A stretch of 60,000 nucleotides of DNA. It comes from Symbiodinium natans. Its lineage: Eukaryota; Sar; Dinophyceae; Suessiales; Symbiodiniaceae. Made by a program: the position numbers and the translations under genes. The stretch covers positions 822,501-882,500 of the forward strand of contig CAJNDS010000779.1 of NCBI GenBank assembly GCA_905221605.1, in the 5' to 3' direction. A model generated the notes under the pieces. The model searched no databases. It saw only the letters and a program-made list of their open reading frames with translations, and was not told the origin of the DNA. This document shows, piece by piece, positions 11,545 to 21,530 of the stretch (positions within the stretch are counted from its first letter, which is position 1; each line of letters begins with the position of its first letter).

Positions 11545-12515
11545 GTCTATGGTTTGTGCATTTTGGCATGGGTAGTTTACTTCAAGTTCCTTAACAGTGC
11601 GCGCGTATGATTGTTCTAATTGACTATAACCTCACGTAGAGTAAACTTCCTCCAACGATGACGAGCACCCATCGCCCTCAACCAGTCCTGCGCTTGTAGT
11701 CCCTTAGATCCACAGACCCGACAAAAAAAAAGAAACACTCCTCAAGCCACGCGCATGCAAATGCGCATCCCCGGCGTGCTCAAGTTGTGGGGGTTGAAGT
11801 TTCTGGCTTTGAAAGCCTGACCCGACCCAAAACCCAAAACCCTAAACCCAGGCCCTATACACCCTATAACCCCGAAACCGGCTCGGTCCTCGTCCTCTGG
11901 CATGGCTGCTTGGAATTCGTCCCTCGGCTTCCCAGCAACAACATGAAAGACTGAGGGGTTCCTTGACTCGGGGTTGCTTAGGGCTTAGGATTTAGGGTTT
12001 CGGGGTTTCCAGCCTTTCTTCGACTCTCGCACGCAGCAGTCTAGGATTCAGGGCTCAAGGGCCTCGACTCTCACACTAACTTGTTAGCCCAGTAGCCTTA
12101 TTGTGATAAGGGCACCCTTTTTTTTTGGGGTTGGTTACTCTAGAAGGCAGCCGTTGGCCAAAAAGGCACAAGGGTACCACTGGGCTACCAAAGCTGAGCA
12201 AGTGCGGACGAGGCTCCGGCCAGTGGGATGTCTGGGTCAGGGTTCAGGGATTCTTGGGTTCAACCCCGAAGCCCTAAATTGCAGACCCCCAAAATATAGC
12301 AGGGTTCCCTTGTTCTAAGGGCATATAAGGGCCCCAATAAGGTACCCCCTAAGTTCGGAAACCCTAAACCCTAAATCCTAAACCCTAAACCCTAAACCCT
12401 AAACCCTAAACTCCACGACAGGGCGGACGAGCCGCAGCCAGTCGATGGAGCCATCCTTCCTCGCGATGAAGCCATCGAGGCTCGTGGCGATGAATACCGA
12501 AGCGGTGCAAGCCAT
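4401..12515 (-). CDS. DHFR/RibD C-terminal-domain family protein, split gene
   Basis: Exons on the minus strand, high to low: 12515-12433, 11351-about 11270, 11052-11014, about 9887-9808, 5850-5756, 5245-5183, 4453-4401 (stop). Exon 1 starts at ATG and reads [20 protein letters not shown]; exon 2 has [20 protein letters not shown]; exon 3 has EPWPYGDTP; exon 4 [16 protein letters not shown]; exon 5 [15 protein letters not shown], then [11 protein letters not shown]; exon 6 [20 protein letters not shown]; exon 7 [16 protein letters not shown] and stop. These follow the family in order: N-terminal strand, MGRKTFE, WPYG, P-E-x-I-L, YVDGG, PVxLGEGIPLF, and the C-terminal G-(I/L)-V-Q strand. Phases agree for the last three exons (GAAG|GC donor to AGAG|GC acceptor; CGAG|GT donor to GGAAG|TG acceptor). 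Exon 1 best joins exon 2 with a GC donor (CTGCG|GCTCGT). The exon 4 to 5 junction does not close in phase: a micro-exon is missing or the splice is non-canonical. Relatives are small NADPH-dependent reductases; the substrate cannot be told from sequence. Confidence 0.82.
4741..4854. mobile_element. Family A element
   Basis: GTAGCCCAGTAACC...AAGGGCACCC at the left pairs with GGTACCACTGGGCTACCAAG at the right. It lies in the last intron of the DHFR-domain gene, not at its splice sites. Confidence 0.75.
5881..5945. mobile_element. Small inverted-repeat element
   Basis: TGTAGCTCCTTTTGGGGTTA ... CACCCCCAAAAAGGTACTACA. It ends 31 bp upstream of the YVDGG exon of the DHFR-domain gene. Confidence 0.55.
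7296..7354 (-). CDS. Short exon inside the DHFR-domain gene's intron
   Basis: CGCCAG| then [18 protein letters not shown] and TGA at 7296. CCCTAAA lies directly left (7230-7290) and TTTAGGG right (7396). It follows the nested gene on the same strand and could be its alternative 3' exon, but the phase does not match the TTCGC|GTGAGT donor. Confidence 0.4.
7900..8922 (-). CDS. Ubiquitin-like N-terminus plus helical-repeat protein, nested gene
   Basis: A continuous 340-residue frame from ATG at 8922 ([16 protein letters not shown]) to TGA at 7900. I chose this ATG because the frame above it opens only with TTG. Residues 1-55 ([11 protein letters not shown]..., [13 protein letters not shown]) look like a beta-grasp ubiquitin-like fold of the kind at the N-terminus of many dinoflagellate proteins. 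The rest is helix-rich ([55 protein letters not shown]) and could be an armadillo/HEAT-like scaffold; no catalytic motif is visible. It lies whole, on the same strand, inside the intron between exons 4 and 5 of the DHFR-domain gene. At the 3' end GCGTGAGT overlaps the stop and is a good donor (TTCGC|GTGAGT), so an alternative C-terminus is possible. A long antisense frame covers it but shows no protein-like pattern. Function unknown. Confidence 0.75.
   Translation of the reverse strand: MPVLTVRNLAGEECWGPTEVALDYAVDQLREDIAHAIGKNAAHVRLLKDTVVLEGGCVEAFCTEDADLTLHMLGPQNYAEECTRFLESCPKVGTEEHQKWLEQSQTSLLPSLGLLQGFDDSELKATEQVTTLCLHLLDQQRMDWYGSPSESYPDQASVLAVKILRRIAERGEPSVVRVLRFWLEKIAYVDFAVSENTTSIRTVFEVAKAVPDLVRPGDMEVILVLADKIFDLMNHGINFNVGPIHLCLETVVGILTEAHPEGARRLLEGITGFGYQSLYHESSQGRACLILVCRLGRMASACEGADLKALRETAGTHGVEATADDAVEPATWETTLGRFA
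10270..10370. mobile_element. Family C element
   Basis: TAGTTCTCTACAGTAGGGTC...  pairs with GGGACCCTAATTTTAGAGAACTA. A short stem CTCTCGTCTAGAAACGAGAG lies in the middle. In an intron of the DHFR-domain gene. Confidence 0.7.
11457..11542. repeat. (ACAT)n microsatellite
   Basis: About 21 ACAT units after TA-rich lead-in at 11397-11456; lies in intron 1 of the DHFR-domain gene, 105 bp above exon 2. Confidence 0.97.
12080..12193. mobile_element. Family A element
   Basis: CTTGTTAGCCCAGTAGCC ... GGTACCACTGGGCTACCAAAG, with AAGGGCACCC and GCACAAGGGTACC inside. In intron 1 of the DHFR-domain gene. Confidence 0.72.
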
Positions 12516-12556
12516 GGCTACTCACACCCAAACAGGTCCGTGGGGGGTTTGGGGTT

Positions 12557-12880
12557 CCGGGTTTAGGGTTTCGTTACCGGGGGTTTAGGGTTTAGGGTTT
12601 AGGGTTTAGGGTTTAGGGTTTAGGGTTTAGGGTTTAGGGTTTAGGGTTTCGTTCTAAAGATAATGATCTTACAGGTGAAAGGGTGCTTGCTCCACGGCTC
12701 CGAAAGAAAGAACGCCCTACCCTCGTAGAACCATGACAGAAATGACATGCGTAGTGTTCCACCATTGGGTTTTGTGAACTTAGAGAAGCAAACTCGAAAG
12801 CACCTAGGGTTTAGGGTTTAGGGTTTAGGGTTTAGGGTTTAGGGTTTAGGGTTTAGGGTTTAGGGTTTAGGGTTTAGGGT
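12557..12880 (+). repeat. Two telomeric arrays with spacer
   Basis: TTTAGGG at 12557-12650 and 12807-12880; the 155-bp spacer has no coding signal. Confidence 0.94.
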
Positions 12881-15750
12881 TTTAATTCCGAAGGACGCTA
12901 CAGAAATGGTACAAATGACCAAGGGAGAAGCACCATACCCCCCTCAGTGAAGGAACATCCCTTCAATAACACGAGAATTCCTGCCCCGAATGTGTCCCTT
13001 ACATGACACCAGGATCTCAAGTATAGCTCCGCCTTAGTTAGCCTGAATGTCTGCCGCTCCCGGCATAGCTGACCAAAGGCACAGCAGGGTTCTCTCGGCC
13101 TTAACTGGGGTTTAGGGCCCTAAACCCTAAACCCTAAACCCTAAACCCTAAACCCTACTAAACCCTAAACCCTAAACCCTAAACTCTAAACCCTACTTTT
13201 TTGGGTTAAGGGATCCTTGGCGCGCTGTTAGTACAACAGACATTGTCGTGGCACTCGTGTGCGTTGTTGGCCCTTGAGTTTGCCTGGCTCTAACCCTAAA
13301 TCCTAAACCCTAAACCCTAAATCCTAAACCCTAAACCCTAAACCCTAAACCTAATCAACCAGTATGGGCCTACAGTGTCTACAGGAGGAACCCTTAAAAG
13401 AGACCTTACTCCAAAACACTCAACCCCCAAGGCCCGAAGGGGGTTGGACCGGAGCTTGCTTGGGAAGTGCTCAGGGCATTTAGGGCTCAACCCCTAAACC
13501 CTAAACCCTTTTGCCACTGGTCTGAGGTCTAGCCAGAACACATGAAACCCTAAACCCTATACCCTAAACCCTAAACCCTAACTTTTAGGGCAGCGCAGGT
13601 TGTTTGGATTAAAACACATCATTGAACTGCAAACCCTCCCAACCTCAAACCGTATATCGACAGCCCTCAGCCCAACACCCTAGATGGGACTGAACTTCCC
13701 ACTTCCCTAGATTAAAGCTGGCCGCCCAAACGCTCAACCCGGAACCGGAAACACATACGACCGGGGCCTCCGCTGCTAGCGGGGAGTGGGGGGGGGGGGC
13801 AGGGGGTTGCGAAGATCAGGAGGACAGGAGAACCCCCAAACTCTTTTAAACCCAGACTCCTCAAGTACCCTAAACCCCTAAACCCTAGACCCTAAAGCCT
13901 GTAAATCCTGTAAACCCTCAATATTGGGCCTGTTCCTCCCTCGCACGTTCGCAGGTGGCGCAGACCACGCCTGGCAAGCCAACCGGGACCCTAAACCCAT
14001 AGCAAGGGTGGAGCATATTGGGGAGGAATACTTGACACTTGTAGACATATATATATATATATACTTATTTATTTATGTTTTCTTGTTTGTTCATGTAATT
14101 ATCTATGTATATACTCATTTATATTATGTTTATAGAAACATTTATAATATTCTTTGAACAAGTTCATACATTGCGTTACGTTACATTACGTTACATTCCA
14201 TTGCATTACATTGCAATGCATTACATTGCAATGCATTACAGTACATTACAATACATTGCATTACATTACATGACATACGTACGTACATACCCACGTACGT
14301 ACATACATACATATACATTACATCTAATACACAGACAGACATGCATGCATGCCTCCCTAAACCCTAACCTCACCCCAAACCCTTTTTGCTCTGAAAGCTT
14401 AAATTCCAAGCTCACGGTCTGGTGTTGCGCTGGGCTTTAAGGTCCTCTAGGTAAAGAAGATAGCGTCACCTTAGGACGGACCCCCGGCGCCTACTGTCAT
14501 TAGCTTCGCGCAGCCTTCAAAGTCAACCCGTCATCCTGGTCCCTTGTCCGGGCACTTCCGGTTCGGTGGATCTAGGGCTTTTAGGGTTTAGAATCAAGTT
14601 TGGAGAGGGTTTAGGGCTGCAGCCGAGCCACGCTTGGCACGCTGGTCCTCCTCGGTCAGCGGGCGCGTGCACACCTCGTGGGGGTGGGCTGGCGCAAGCC
14701 CTCGAGGTGGGTTCTGGCCGGTTGCCGCCTTGCCCGGACAAGTGGGTCGACATAGGGGGCCCCTGGTATAGGAGGACTCTGAAACTCAAAACCCTGCGCC
14801 TTGACAAGGCCCAAACCAAACCGACAATTTTGAGCTCCGCACGCCACACCGGAGCCTCAGCATGAAGAACCCCCCGAAGGCTCCAAGAACACTTATCTAA
14901 GGGTATTCGGGCCCAAAGACCTTCTTAGAAAAGGTTTTGTTGGGCTATTTTGAGCCTAAGGGTAGGGCGGAGAGTGATTTTTTTGGCCTTGGTGCACTTC
15001 GAAATTTGTGCGTTTAAGCTTTAGGGTTCCATCCACGTGCATGGCAGCCCCTGAGTTGGGGGTACTTCAAACCTCGTCCCCGGCCTTCAAAGTAGAGCCT
15101 CTTCCCTCAACCCAAGGCTGAGCCAGCCGCGGGCATGACACCGGAGACGATAGGTAAAGGGGTTTTTAGGGTTCAGGGTTCAGGGTATAGGGTATAGGGT
15201 TTAGGGTTTAGGGTTCAGGGTTCAGGGTTTAGGGTTTATAGGGTATAGGGTTTAGGGTTTAGGGTTTAGGGTTTAGGGTTTAGTCTGGCGACTGCTACAC
15301 GGGGCTTCTGAACAGCTGAGTTAGAGGCATTGCCCAACTGTAGCCATGGGTTTAGGGTTTACCTCCGAGGCTCCTGTCATTCAGCACATTGAAGTGAACG
15401 GCTTGCCCAAAACCCTTTGATTGAGGGATAGACCTCTAAGTTATGGTAGAATTCAGTCTGTAAGGTATCTTCCTAATTCAGAGGCATGGGGCTCTCTAGG
15501 TCAACGAATAACGCTCTGGGTCAAACCCTAAACCCTAAAGCCTGAACCCTAAACCCTAAACCCCTGAGCTAAAGGAAAGGAGCTTCTTGGTCGCCCCCGT
15601 CCCGAGGAGTCGATCCCACTGAGCGTTCGAATCCTGGCTTCGGGTCGCCACTTGTTTTTGCTAACTGCCGAGCCACGGACTTTTTCGGGGTGTAGGCGAT
15701 GTTTAGGGTCCATAGGGTTTCGGGGCTATGGGGGTGAGCATAATGGTTGA
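12660..15750. other. Stretch without a supportable gene
   Basis: Telomeric tracts, simple repeats (14040-14350) and anonymous sequence. A weak plus frame at 14715-14860 (DKWVDIGGPWYRRTLKLK) is the only coding-like signal. Confidence 0.5.
14165..14350. repeat. ATTAC/ATGCA simple repeat
   Basis: TTACATTGCAATGCATTACA-type units, self-complementary around TTGCAATGCA, then ACGTACGTACAT units. Confidence 0.85.
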
Positions 15751-15753
15751 GGT

Positions 15754-15895
15754 TTGGCATTCAGGCTGAGACTTGTGCTGGCCTGCTCAGTTTCGGCCAG
15801 ACGATGTGAGACGTTGAGTGTAAAGAAAGCAAACAACGCAGCAGAGAGGCAGATCGAAACTCGCTTGAAATCTGTGAAAAATCTGTGTACCGGCG
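15754..15895 (+). CDS. Possible F1-ATPase gamma-like N-terminal exon
   Basis: The plus frame reads RLRLVLACSVSARRC, then ANNAAERQIETRLKSVKN. The basic, Arg-rich start resembles a mitochondrial presequence and IETRLKSVKN resembles the N-terminal helix of ATP synthase gamma (consensus R-(L/I)-K-S-V-K-N). A GTGTACC donor follows. The next expected motif (QKIT.AMKMVA) was not found downstream, so this rests on one short match. Confidence 0.25.
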
Positions 15896-16386
15896 GGCAA
15901 GAGAAACGTATGGTGATGACGAAAACAGAAAACTCAAACCGGGTGCTTAGCTGAACTTGGTGCAGTTTCTGTTGTCCAGCAGGCCCACTCCAGCCCGAGA
16001 CCTACTGTGTTCGGGATCCACAGCCTGTTAGCTTGAAGCTCCAACCTCCTTGATCCAAAAGCCTGCAATTTGCCTGCATCGCACACACACACACAGAGAC
16101 ACACAGCAGCAGAAGGGGCTCCGAACAGAAAGAAAGACCAGATGCAGTATACTACAACATAACTTGATAATAGGTGCTGGAAATACAAATGCATATGTAA
16201 GAATACCATGGAATACCACAAGAAGCTTTTGCTATGAATCGCATTATTTTATTTCTAAAAGGACTTCCACATCGTGCCTCCCGTTGCAAGCTGGGCCACG
16301 CACGTTTCAAAGGGACATGGCAAGGAGACCCTAAACCCTAAACCCTAAACCCTAAACCCTAAACCGCTAAACCCTAAACCCACCAC

Positions 16387-16480
16387 CTGGCTGGATCTGA
16401 CTGGAAGCCCCCCGCGCCTGGGCTGGCACGTCTGCGACGGCGTTGGCGGCCGACTTCCGCGCCCTGAGGCGCTCGACGGC
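16387..16480 (-). CDS. Ala/Arg-rich exon
   Basis: CTGTCAG|GCC to ATCCAGCCAG|GTGGTG. The product begins AVERLRARKSAANAVADVPA, then QARGASSQIQP. A family B element lies 40 bp upstream in the intron; a telomeric tract follows the donor. Confidence 0.5.
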
Positions 16481-16518
16481 CTGACAGGAGAGGCCGCTTT
16501 GCTTGCATGCGCATGTAC

Positions 16519-16627
16519 GGTTGGGATGTTCCCCCTTGTCCTAACAGTCCTTCATAGGGGCTAGAATAGAGGGGGAGCCATAATCCCTATTAAGGATTGC
16601 TAGTATATAGGGGGGGGAACATCCCAA
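16519..16627. mobile_element. Family B element
   Basis: GGTTGGGATGTTCCCCCTTG...CTAACAGTCCTTCATAGGGG pairs with ATCCCTATTAAGGATT...GGGGGGAACATCCCAA. Confidence 0.72.
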
Positions 16628-16629
16628 AT

Positions 16630-18500
16630 CTACGGGTTTACGACCGGGTCTATGCTTTAGGGGCTGCAGTCTCTGGAGTCTGGGCTATGGGTGTGCTGGT
16701 TTGCAGTTTACGTTGCAGACAACAAGGGACATTGCTTCAGAACCCTTTGGAGAATGTAAGGAACCAAATTCCGGGACCATGCAACTACTCTCATGTGAGA
16801 AACACCCCCACAGAGTGGCAGCAGCTCAGTGGAGGCTTGCAAACGATGGTTTTGAGGCATTTGAGGCTTCATGGTTGCGAGATCCAAGGGGCGGTCTTGC
16901 AAAAACCTGCACACCCCCTAAACACCCTAGAGCAGCTCCTGCATCCCCATGCCGCGCGGATTTAGGGTTTCGACTCTCAAGCTCGCACAAGGCGAGGCTT
17001 CAGTTCGCAGGTCCTCATCAGCGACACACTTATTCATCAAAGTTCAACTTGCTGGGCTCGCTGCGACATGGGTGGCATCCCCCCCTAAAACCCCCTTGTA
17101 CTCCCCCTATACCCCCCCATATGAAGATCACAGCGATAGGGATCGCTATAGCATGCAGACCTCTTTCCCCCCCCCTGGCCCGGTGCGTCTAACTTCGGGT
17201 GAATCTAAGGATGTCCATGCATACAAACGCCTAAAAGGCCTAAACCCCCCAATGGCCCAGCAAACCCGCATGGAAGGCCTCATCACTCAATCCCTGGCCC
17301 GGTCGATATGATGGCATTCCGAGGGCTGCAAGGAAACGACGGCGCGTCATCCCTGGACCGGTTTCAGGGCTTCTACACTTGGAGGTCCTCCTAAACCCTA
17401 AACCCTAAACCTTAAACCATGAACCCTAAACCCTAAGGGGTACTTCTAAGTGGGTTTTAAGTACCCGAAACAAGGCTATGGCCACGTAGAGCTATCATTT
17501 TGCTTTCAAGTATTCATGGACCTCCAAGTAGGGCTATGGGGCGTTACAGGGCCCAGAGGGCTTGCAGGGCTTACTGTATCGGGTTGAAGGCTGATTCAGG
17601 GTGCTAAGGGTGAAAAGGGCTCATTATTGGGTTTGGCGTTTACAAGGCTTAGCTTGATGCCTGAAATCAAACACTCGGCTTTGGTGCTGTTGACGCATTG
17701 GCACCTGCATCCTGGGCCCACGCTTGGCTTGCCTTGTGTTTGTGTGTGTTCAGCGGTAGATTTTGGGGTTTAGGCTTAGGGCTTAGGGGGCTCTGTTCCA
17801 ATTTTTGCTTAGGGGCTGAATACCCTCGCCCAAAAAAGGTTAACCTTTTGTGTATAGTAGGATTCTATATAACCAAGAAGGCGAAAGGTTACCTTTTCCT
17901 TGGGGCTGAACAACCTACCTAGTCCCCAAGTTTTCGTGGGGCTGAACAAAGTGCCGGACTCTTGAGCTGCCAAACCAATGAAACCTTCACCCGACAGCCT
18001 CGAATCCTGTGACTCGCTCAACCGTTATCGGCCTCCATCCCGCCACGCGGGCGGGATAAAGCAGCACCGAAAATGCTGCACCGCGATATTCGCTTAAAAC
18101 TCCGGCAAGGAGGGTTGCGAATTCAGCGTTCGAGCCGACGCGATGCGCAAGCCATGGGACTCGGAGTGATCTCACACGTGACTCCGGTTGGGCTAAAGTG
18201 GTCCTGAGGTCGTATTTGTGGGGCTAAGAAAGTCAGCCAAAGAGTTTGCAACGCAGAGAAGCATCATATCTTGGATCCCAGCAACTTTTTTCTCGGCTTC
18301 TGTCTCGATCGGATGCTACTGACTTCCATAAATCTTCTCGCATCGCCGCCGTTGCCTTTGGCAGCGCGGCAGGTATCACGTGCTTGGGTTTGAACCAACA
18401 GTCATTTTTGCCCGGTTGAGTCTATATTGCCGTCTCTGTCGCTGCCTCACGAATGCTTACTCTTCGTACTCTATTAGTATACTTTGTGTGACGATTATCA
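16630..18500. other. Stretch without a supportable gene
   Basis: Plus frames at 16700-17200 are open but not clearly coding. A strong hairpin CATCCCGCC-ACGC-GGCGGGAT lies at 18036-18058 with a second stem AGCAGCACCGAAAATGCTGC at 18060-18080. Confidence 0.45.
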
Positions 18501-18513
18501 TGTTAGGATATTG

Positions 18514-18945
18514 TTATGAGTCGAATTTCCCCCCCCTCCTCCCCACCGATTTAAGAGCCATCTTCGAGATGGCCTCCGTCGCACCGGGGCTCCCCCCATG
18601 TCGGGAACAGCCCTTCGCCTTTGCAAGATCCCGAGGCTTGGCCTGAGGATTCCCCCACCAGCGCAGGCAAGGATGGCATTTTCTGGGCATACAGCCTGAG
18701 CAGTTCTTGGGGTAGTTACATGGCCCCTTCAAAATGGGCCCTTGAAGGGGGGCACCCCTTACATACCTCATGAAACAACCCTTGGAGTGGCTTGGTGAAT
18801 GGCCCGAGCTGGCCGAAGTCACATCCATCCTCAACGAACGACTTGCGCCTGCAACGAATTTGAAGTAGTCCACCACGTGCACTGTCGACTTGGCTGCCAC
18901 AGATGGTCGAAGCTTCAGGGTGGAGGTCTTTACATTCTGCAGCAT
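18514..18945 (-). CDS. Two-exon coding region with a 71-bp intron
   Basis: From ATG at 18945 the strand reads MLQNVKTSTLKLRPSVAAKS, then TVHVVDYFKFVAG. The intron is 18766-18696 (GAG|GTATGTAAGG ... GCTCAG|GCTG), with CTTCAAGGGCCCATTTTGAAG as an internal stem. There may be a further acceptor (GTTGCAG|G) before RKSFVEDGCDFGQLGPFTKP. After the intron two frames are open; AVCPENAILACAGGG fits the latter reading. Family unknown. Confidence 0.42.
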   Translation of the reverse strand: MLQNVKTSTLKLRPSVAAKSTVHVVDYFKFVAGASRSLRMDVTSASSGHSPSHSKGCFMRYVRGAPLQGPILKGPCNYPKNCSGCMPRKCHPCLRWWGNPQAKPRDLAKAKGCSRHGGSPGATEAISKMALKSVGRRGGKFDS

Positions 18946-19011
18946 TTTGACAAACCCTAAACCCTAAACCCCAAGCCCTAAACCCTAAGCCCTAAACACC
19001 AAATTCTAAAC

Positions 19012-19070
19012 CCGCAGCCCTACATGGACAGCTCTGCCGCCGAATTCCCCCCTCAGCTCCCACAGCCGTC
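19012..19070 (-). CDS. Small exon ending at a telomeric donor
   Basis: TTGTCCAG| then RLWELRGEFGGRAVHVGLR, ending GGGCTGCGG|GTTTAG. The donor GT is in a degenerate telomeric repeat. Confidence 0.42.
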
Positions 19071-19601
19071 CTGGACAAGGGCATGGAAAGCCACAATGAC
19101 AGTTAGAATCAGTTATCACTGCCAGGATACTAGTACTACCCCATAACTCCCACTTGAAGTACCCCATGAGACCCATGTTTTTAGGCTTTAATGGATCTTC
19201 CAACGTATCCGAATCCAAAAGACATCCTCTCACCCAACCCAACCACGGAATCCTGAAGCTAGGGCTCCAGAAGCCTTCCTTGTTCAGGGTTTAATAGCTC
19301 AGGGTTCGGGGTTTAGCGTGTAGGGTTAGGGGGCCCCGTTGCTCAAAAGGGGCTCAGGGTTTCGGCGCTACGCCCGAAGCTACGAGTACTTCAGACATCT
19401 TGAGGCATAAAGAAAAAGGCGGCCCATGCTTTTGGGCCCTAAGCCACGAAGCTTGGAACCCCTAAACTCTACCCTAAGATTGGGGCCTGAAGAATTAGAA
19501 TAGGGTTTTGGGGGTTATTATAGCCTATTGACATAAAGGGACCCTAAGGGAATACCACTAGTAATTATTCCGACCCCTATGTTGCACCCTAAACCCACCT
19601 C

Positions 19602-19665
19602 TCCCCAGAGTCAGAGGACCCCATCGGCAGGCTTCTGCCCTTGGCGGAGGCTTCGGAAGCTTCCC
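19602..19665 (-). CDS. Ser-rich short exon
   Basis: Minus strand: ASEASAKGRSLPMGSSDSGE, with donor GAGAG|GTGGGT. CCCTAAA is present on both sides. Confidence 0.35.
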
Positions 19666-19864
19666 ACCCTAAACCCTAAACCCTAAACCCTAAACCCTAA
19701 ACCCGTTAGCTTGTAATGGGGTGTAGAGGGTGTAGAGGTGTTGGAGGGGCTGCACGTTGAGGTGGCCCCAGTCGTGGAACCCAACGCTCGAAGCCTCAAA
19801 ACTTACCAGGGGTCCCCTTGCACCCCAAAACCTCATCAGCTGGATAGGGGTTAGCCCTTTTGGG

Positions 19865-19925
19865 GAGTTTAAAAAGCATTTGCGCCAGCAAACCGTTGTT
19901 CAAGGCAACCTCCTCGGCAAGCAGG
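19865..19925 (-). CDS. Short helical exon
   Basis: Minus strand: LLAEEVALNNGLLAQMLFKL. LLAEEV recurs in the exon at 40233-40293, hinting at two related genes or one repeated domain. Confidence 0.35.
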
Positions 19926-20415
19926 GTTTAGGGCTTCAGGTTTAAGAAGGGTGGGCCAAAGAGAGCTTTAGGACGCATTATGCCCATTTAGGGTTTTGCC
20001 ACCCGCACTGCATGACACGCACAAATCGAGAAGTGTACCATTTAGGGTTTAGTTTTCAGGTTTCTACACACACAGCAGCTGCTTAGTTGTCGGAAATAAA
20101 CAGACAGCAAGAACGCTAGGGTTTCGAAGTGAAGGAATAACCCTTTTGCATCTGAATACCCACCCGAGCACTCACGCTGCCGCGGACTGCACCCCAATCC
20201 CTAACCCCCTTGAGTGCTTAAGGGTTTGGCGAATATAGGTCCCCTCACCCTGTAAGCTGTAAACCGTTTTGCAACTGGACTGCGAACTGCAAACCCTAAA
20301 CACGAAACCCCTTTTTTTAACACGGACCTCTGAAGCCTGTCCACGAAACCCCTAAACCCTAAATAAACCCTAAACCCTAAACCCTAAGCCCTAAACCCCA
20401 CCTAAACCCTAAACT

Positions 20416-20513
20416 TTCAACTCCCAAACTGCCCTGGGTCGAGGTTCACTGCAGCTGGGCGAAGACAGGTTTGTCGTGAAGCATCCTCTGGCTTGAAACT
20501 TGAGTGATGATGG
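20416..20513 (-). CDS. Exon island between telomeric repeats
   Basis: Minus strand: TQVSSQRMLHDKPVFAQLQ, then TGA. CCCTAAA on the left ends at 20415 and TTTAGGG on the right begins at 20514. Confidence 0.38.
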
Positions 20514-20882
20514 GTTTAGGGTTTAGGGTTTAGGGTTTAGGGTTTAGGGTTTAGGGTTTAGGGTTTAGGGTTTGGGGGTTTTGTTTATGCTGACCGTGGA
20601 TGGTTGTTTCAGGACACTTGCCTGCTTTCGGGCAGGGGTCTAATTTGGGGGAATCAACAGGGTTCAAAAGGCCATTGTGGGGTCTGTTTCTTGGGGTTGA
20701 ACAGGGTTCAAAGGGTTTGTCTAGGGGTCTGTTTCTTGGGGTTAACAGGGTTCAAAAGGCTCTGAGAGGGTTTTGAGGGGTCTCGACTAGCTCACGTGGC
20801 CAAGCCTCTTGGTACTACATCTGGGATGAAGGTTGACCCCTCGGACTATAGGTTCGGTAGAGCACAATAAGGGAGGTTTCGG

Positions 20883-20981
20883 TTGGGATGTTCCCCCTTA
20901 GACTAACAGTCCTTCACAGGCATTCTCATAGGGCACTATAATCCCTCTTAAGGAGTCTTAGTATAAGGGGGAACATCCCAA
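20883..20981. mobile_element. Family B element
   Basis: TTGGGATGTTCCCCCTTAGA ... TAAGGGGGAACATCCCAA; about 100 bp, with ACTAACAGTCCTTCA / AAGGAGTCTTAGT as inner repeats. Confidence 0.75.
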
Positions 20982-21034
20982 GGTTGAAGGCCTTTTTGCC
21001 ACCCACACTGCCCACACGCGAGAGTTTAGGGTTC

Positions 21035-21126
21035 AGGGAGTCTTGCGTCTTTCGCCAGGGATTGGACAGCATCCGAAACCGCACGTTCTTCGAACTACCA
21101 CCAGACAAGTCATGTTGAGCTCCCAT
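21035..21126 (-). CDS. Possible initial exon
   Basis: ATG at 21126: MGAQHDLSGGSSKNVRFRML, then SNPWRKTQDSLN. Upstream is a CCCTAAA tract. No family recognised. Confidence 0.33.
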
Positions 21127-21454
21127 AAAACATCCGTGTCTAAACCCTAAACCCTAAAGCCTAAAGCCTAAACCACCTGCTTTTTCCGATGTCGCGCCTC
21201 TCTTTCTGAAAAAATTAGATGTCTATTCCTTATAGGGTTTAAGTACCCTTAAAAATGCAATATGGTACCCAACTATGACAAAGGAGCCCAGGGCCGAAGG
21301 TCCGCGGGCTTAGGGCGCCGAAGAATGGGTCTGAACCCATCAAGAGGAAGCCCCTACAGCGGCAGTTTTCGGACCCTAAACCCTAAACCCGAAATCCGAA
21401 ACCCTAAGCCCTAGCCCTAAACCCGAAACCCTTCGGCACCTCGAGACGTCTGCT

Positions 21455-21530
21455 GACTTCATCTCCTGTCGGCTGCTGAACCGCGCTTGCCAAGCCTGGC
21501 TGCAATTTCCAGGGCTGTTTCTTTGCCGCC
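21455..21530 (-). CDS. Ankyrin-like fragment
   Basis: Minus strand: GGKETALEIAARLGKRGSAA. G-x-T-A-L-x-I-A resembles the first helix of an ankyrin repeat. Single partial repeat, so family is a guess. Confidence 0.35.

Noticed and set aside
14566-14865. Plus frame with DKWVDIGGPWYRRTLKLK
   Set aside because: Protein-like in places, but the minus strand is equally open and no splice sites or neighbours support it.
15600-15655. tRNA-like TTCGAATCC
   Set aside because: The T-stem does not pair and no acceptor or anticodon arms can be drawn on either strand.
16597-17192. Plus frames of 122 and 163 codons
   Set aside because: Two overlapping frames are equally plausible, base use is not exon-like, and the start lies in a family B element.
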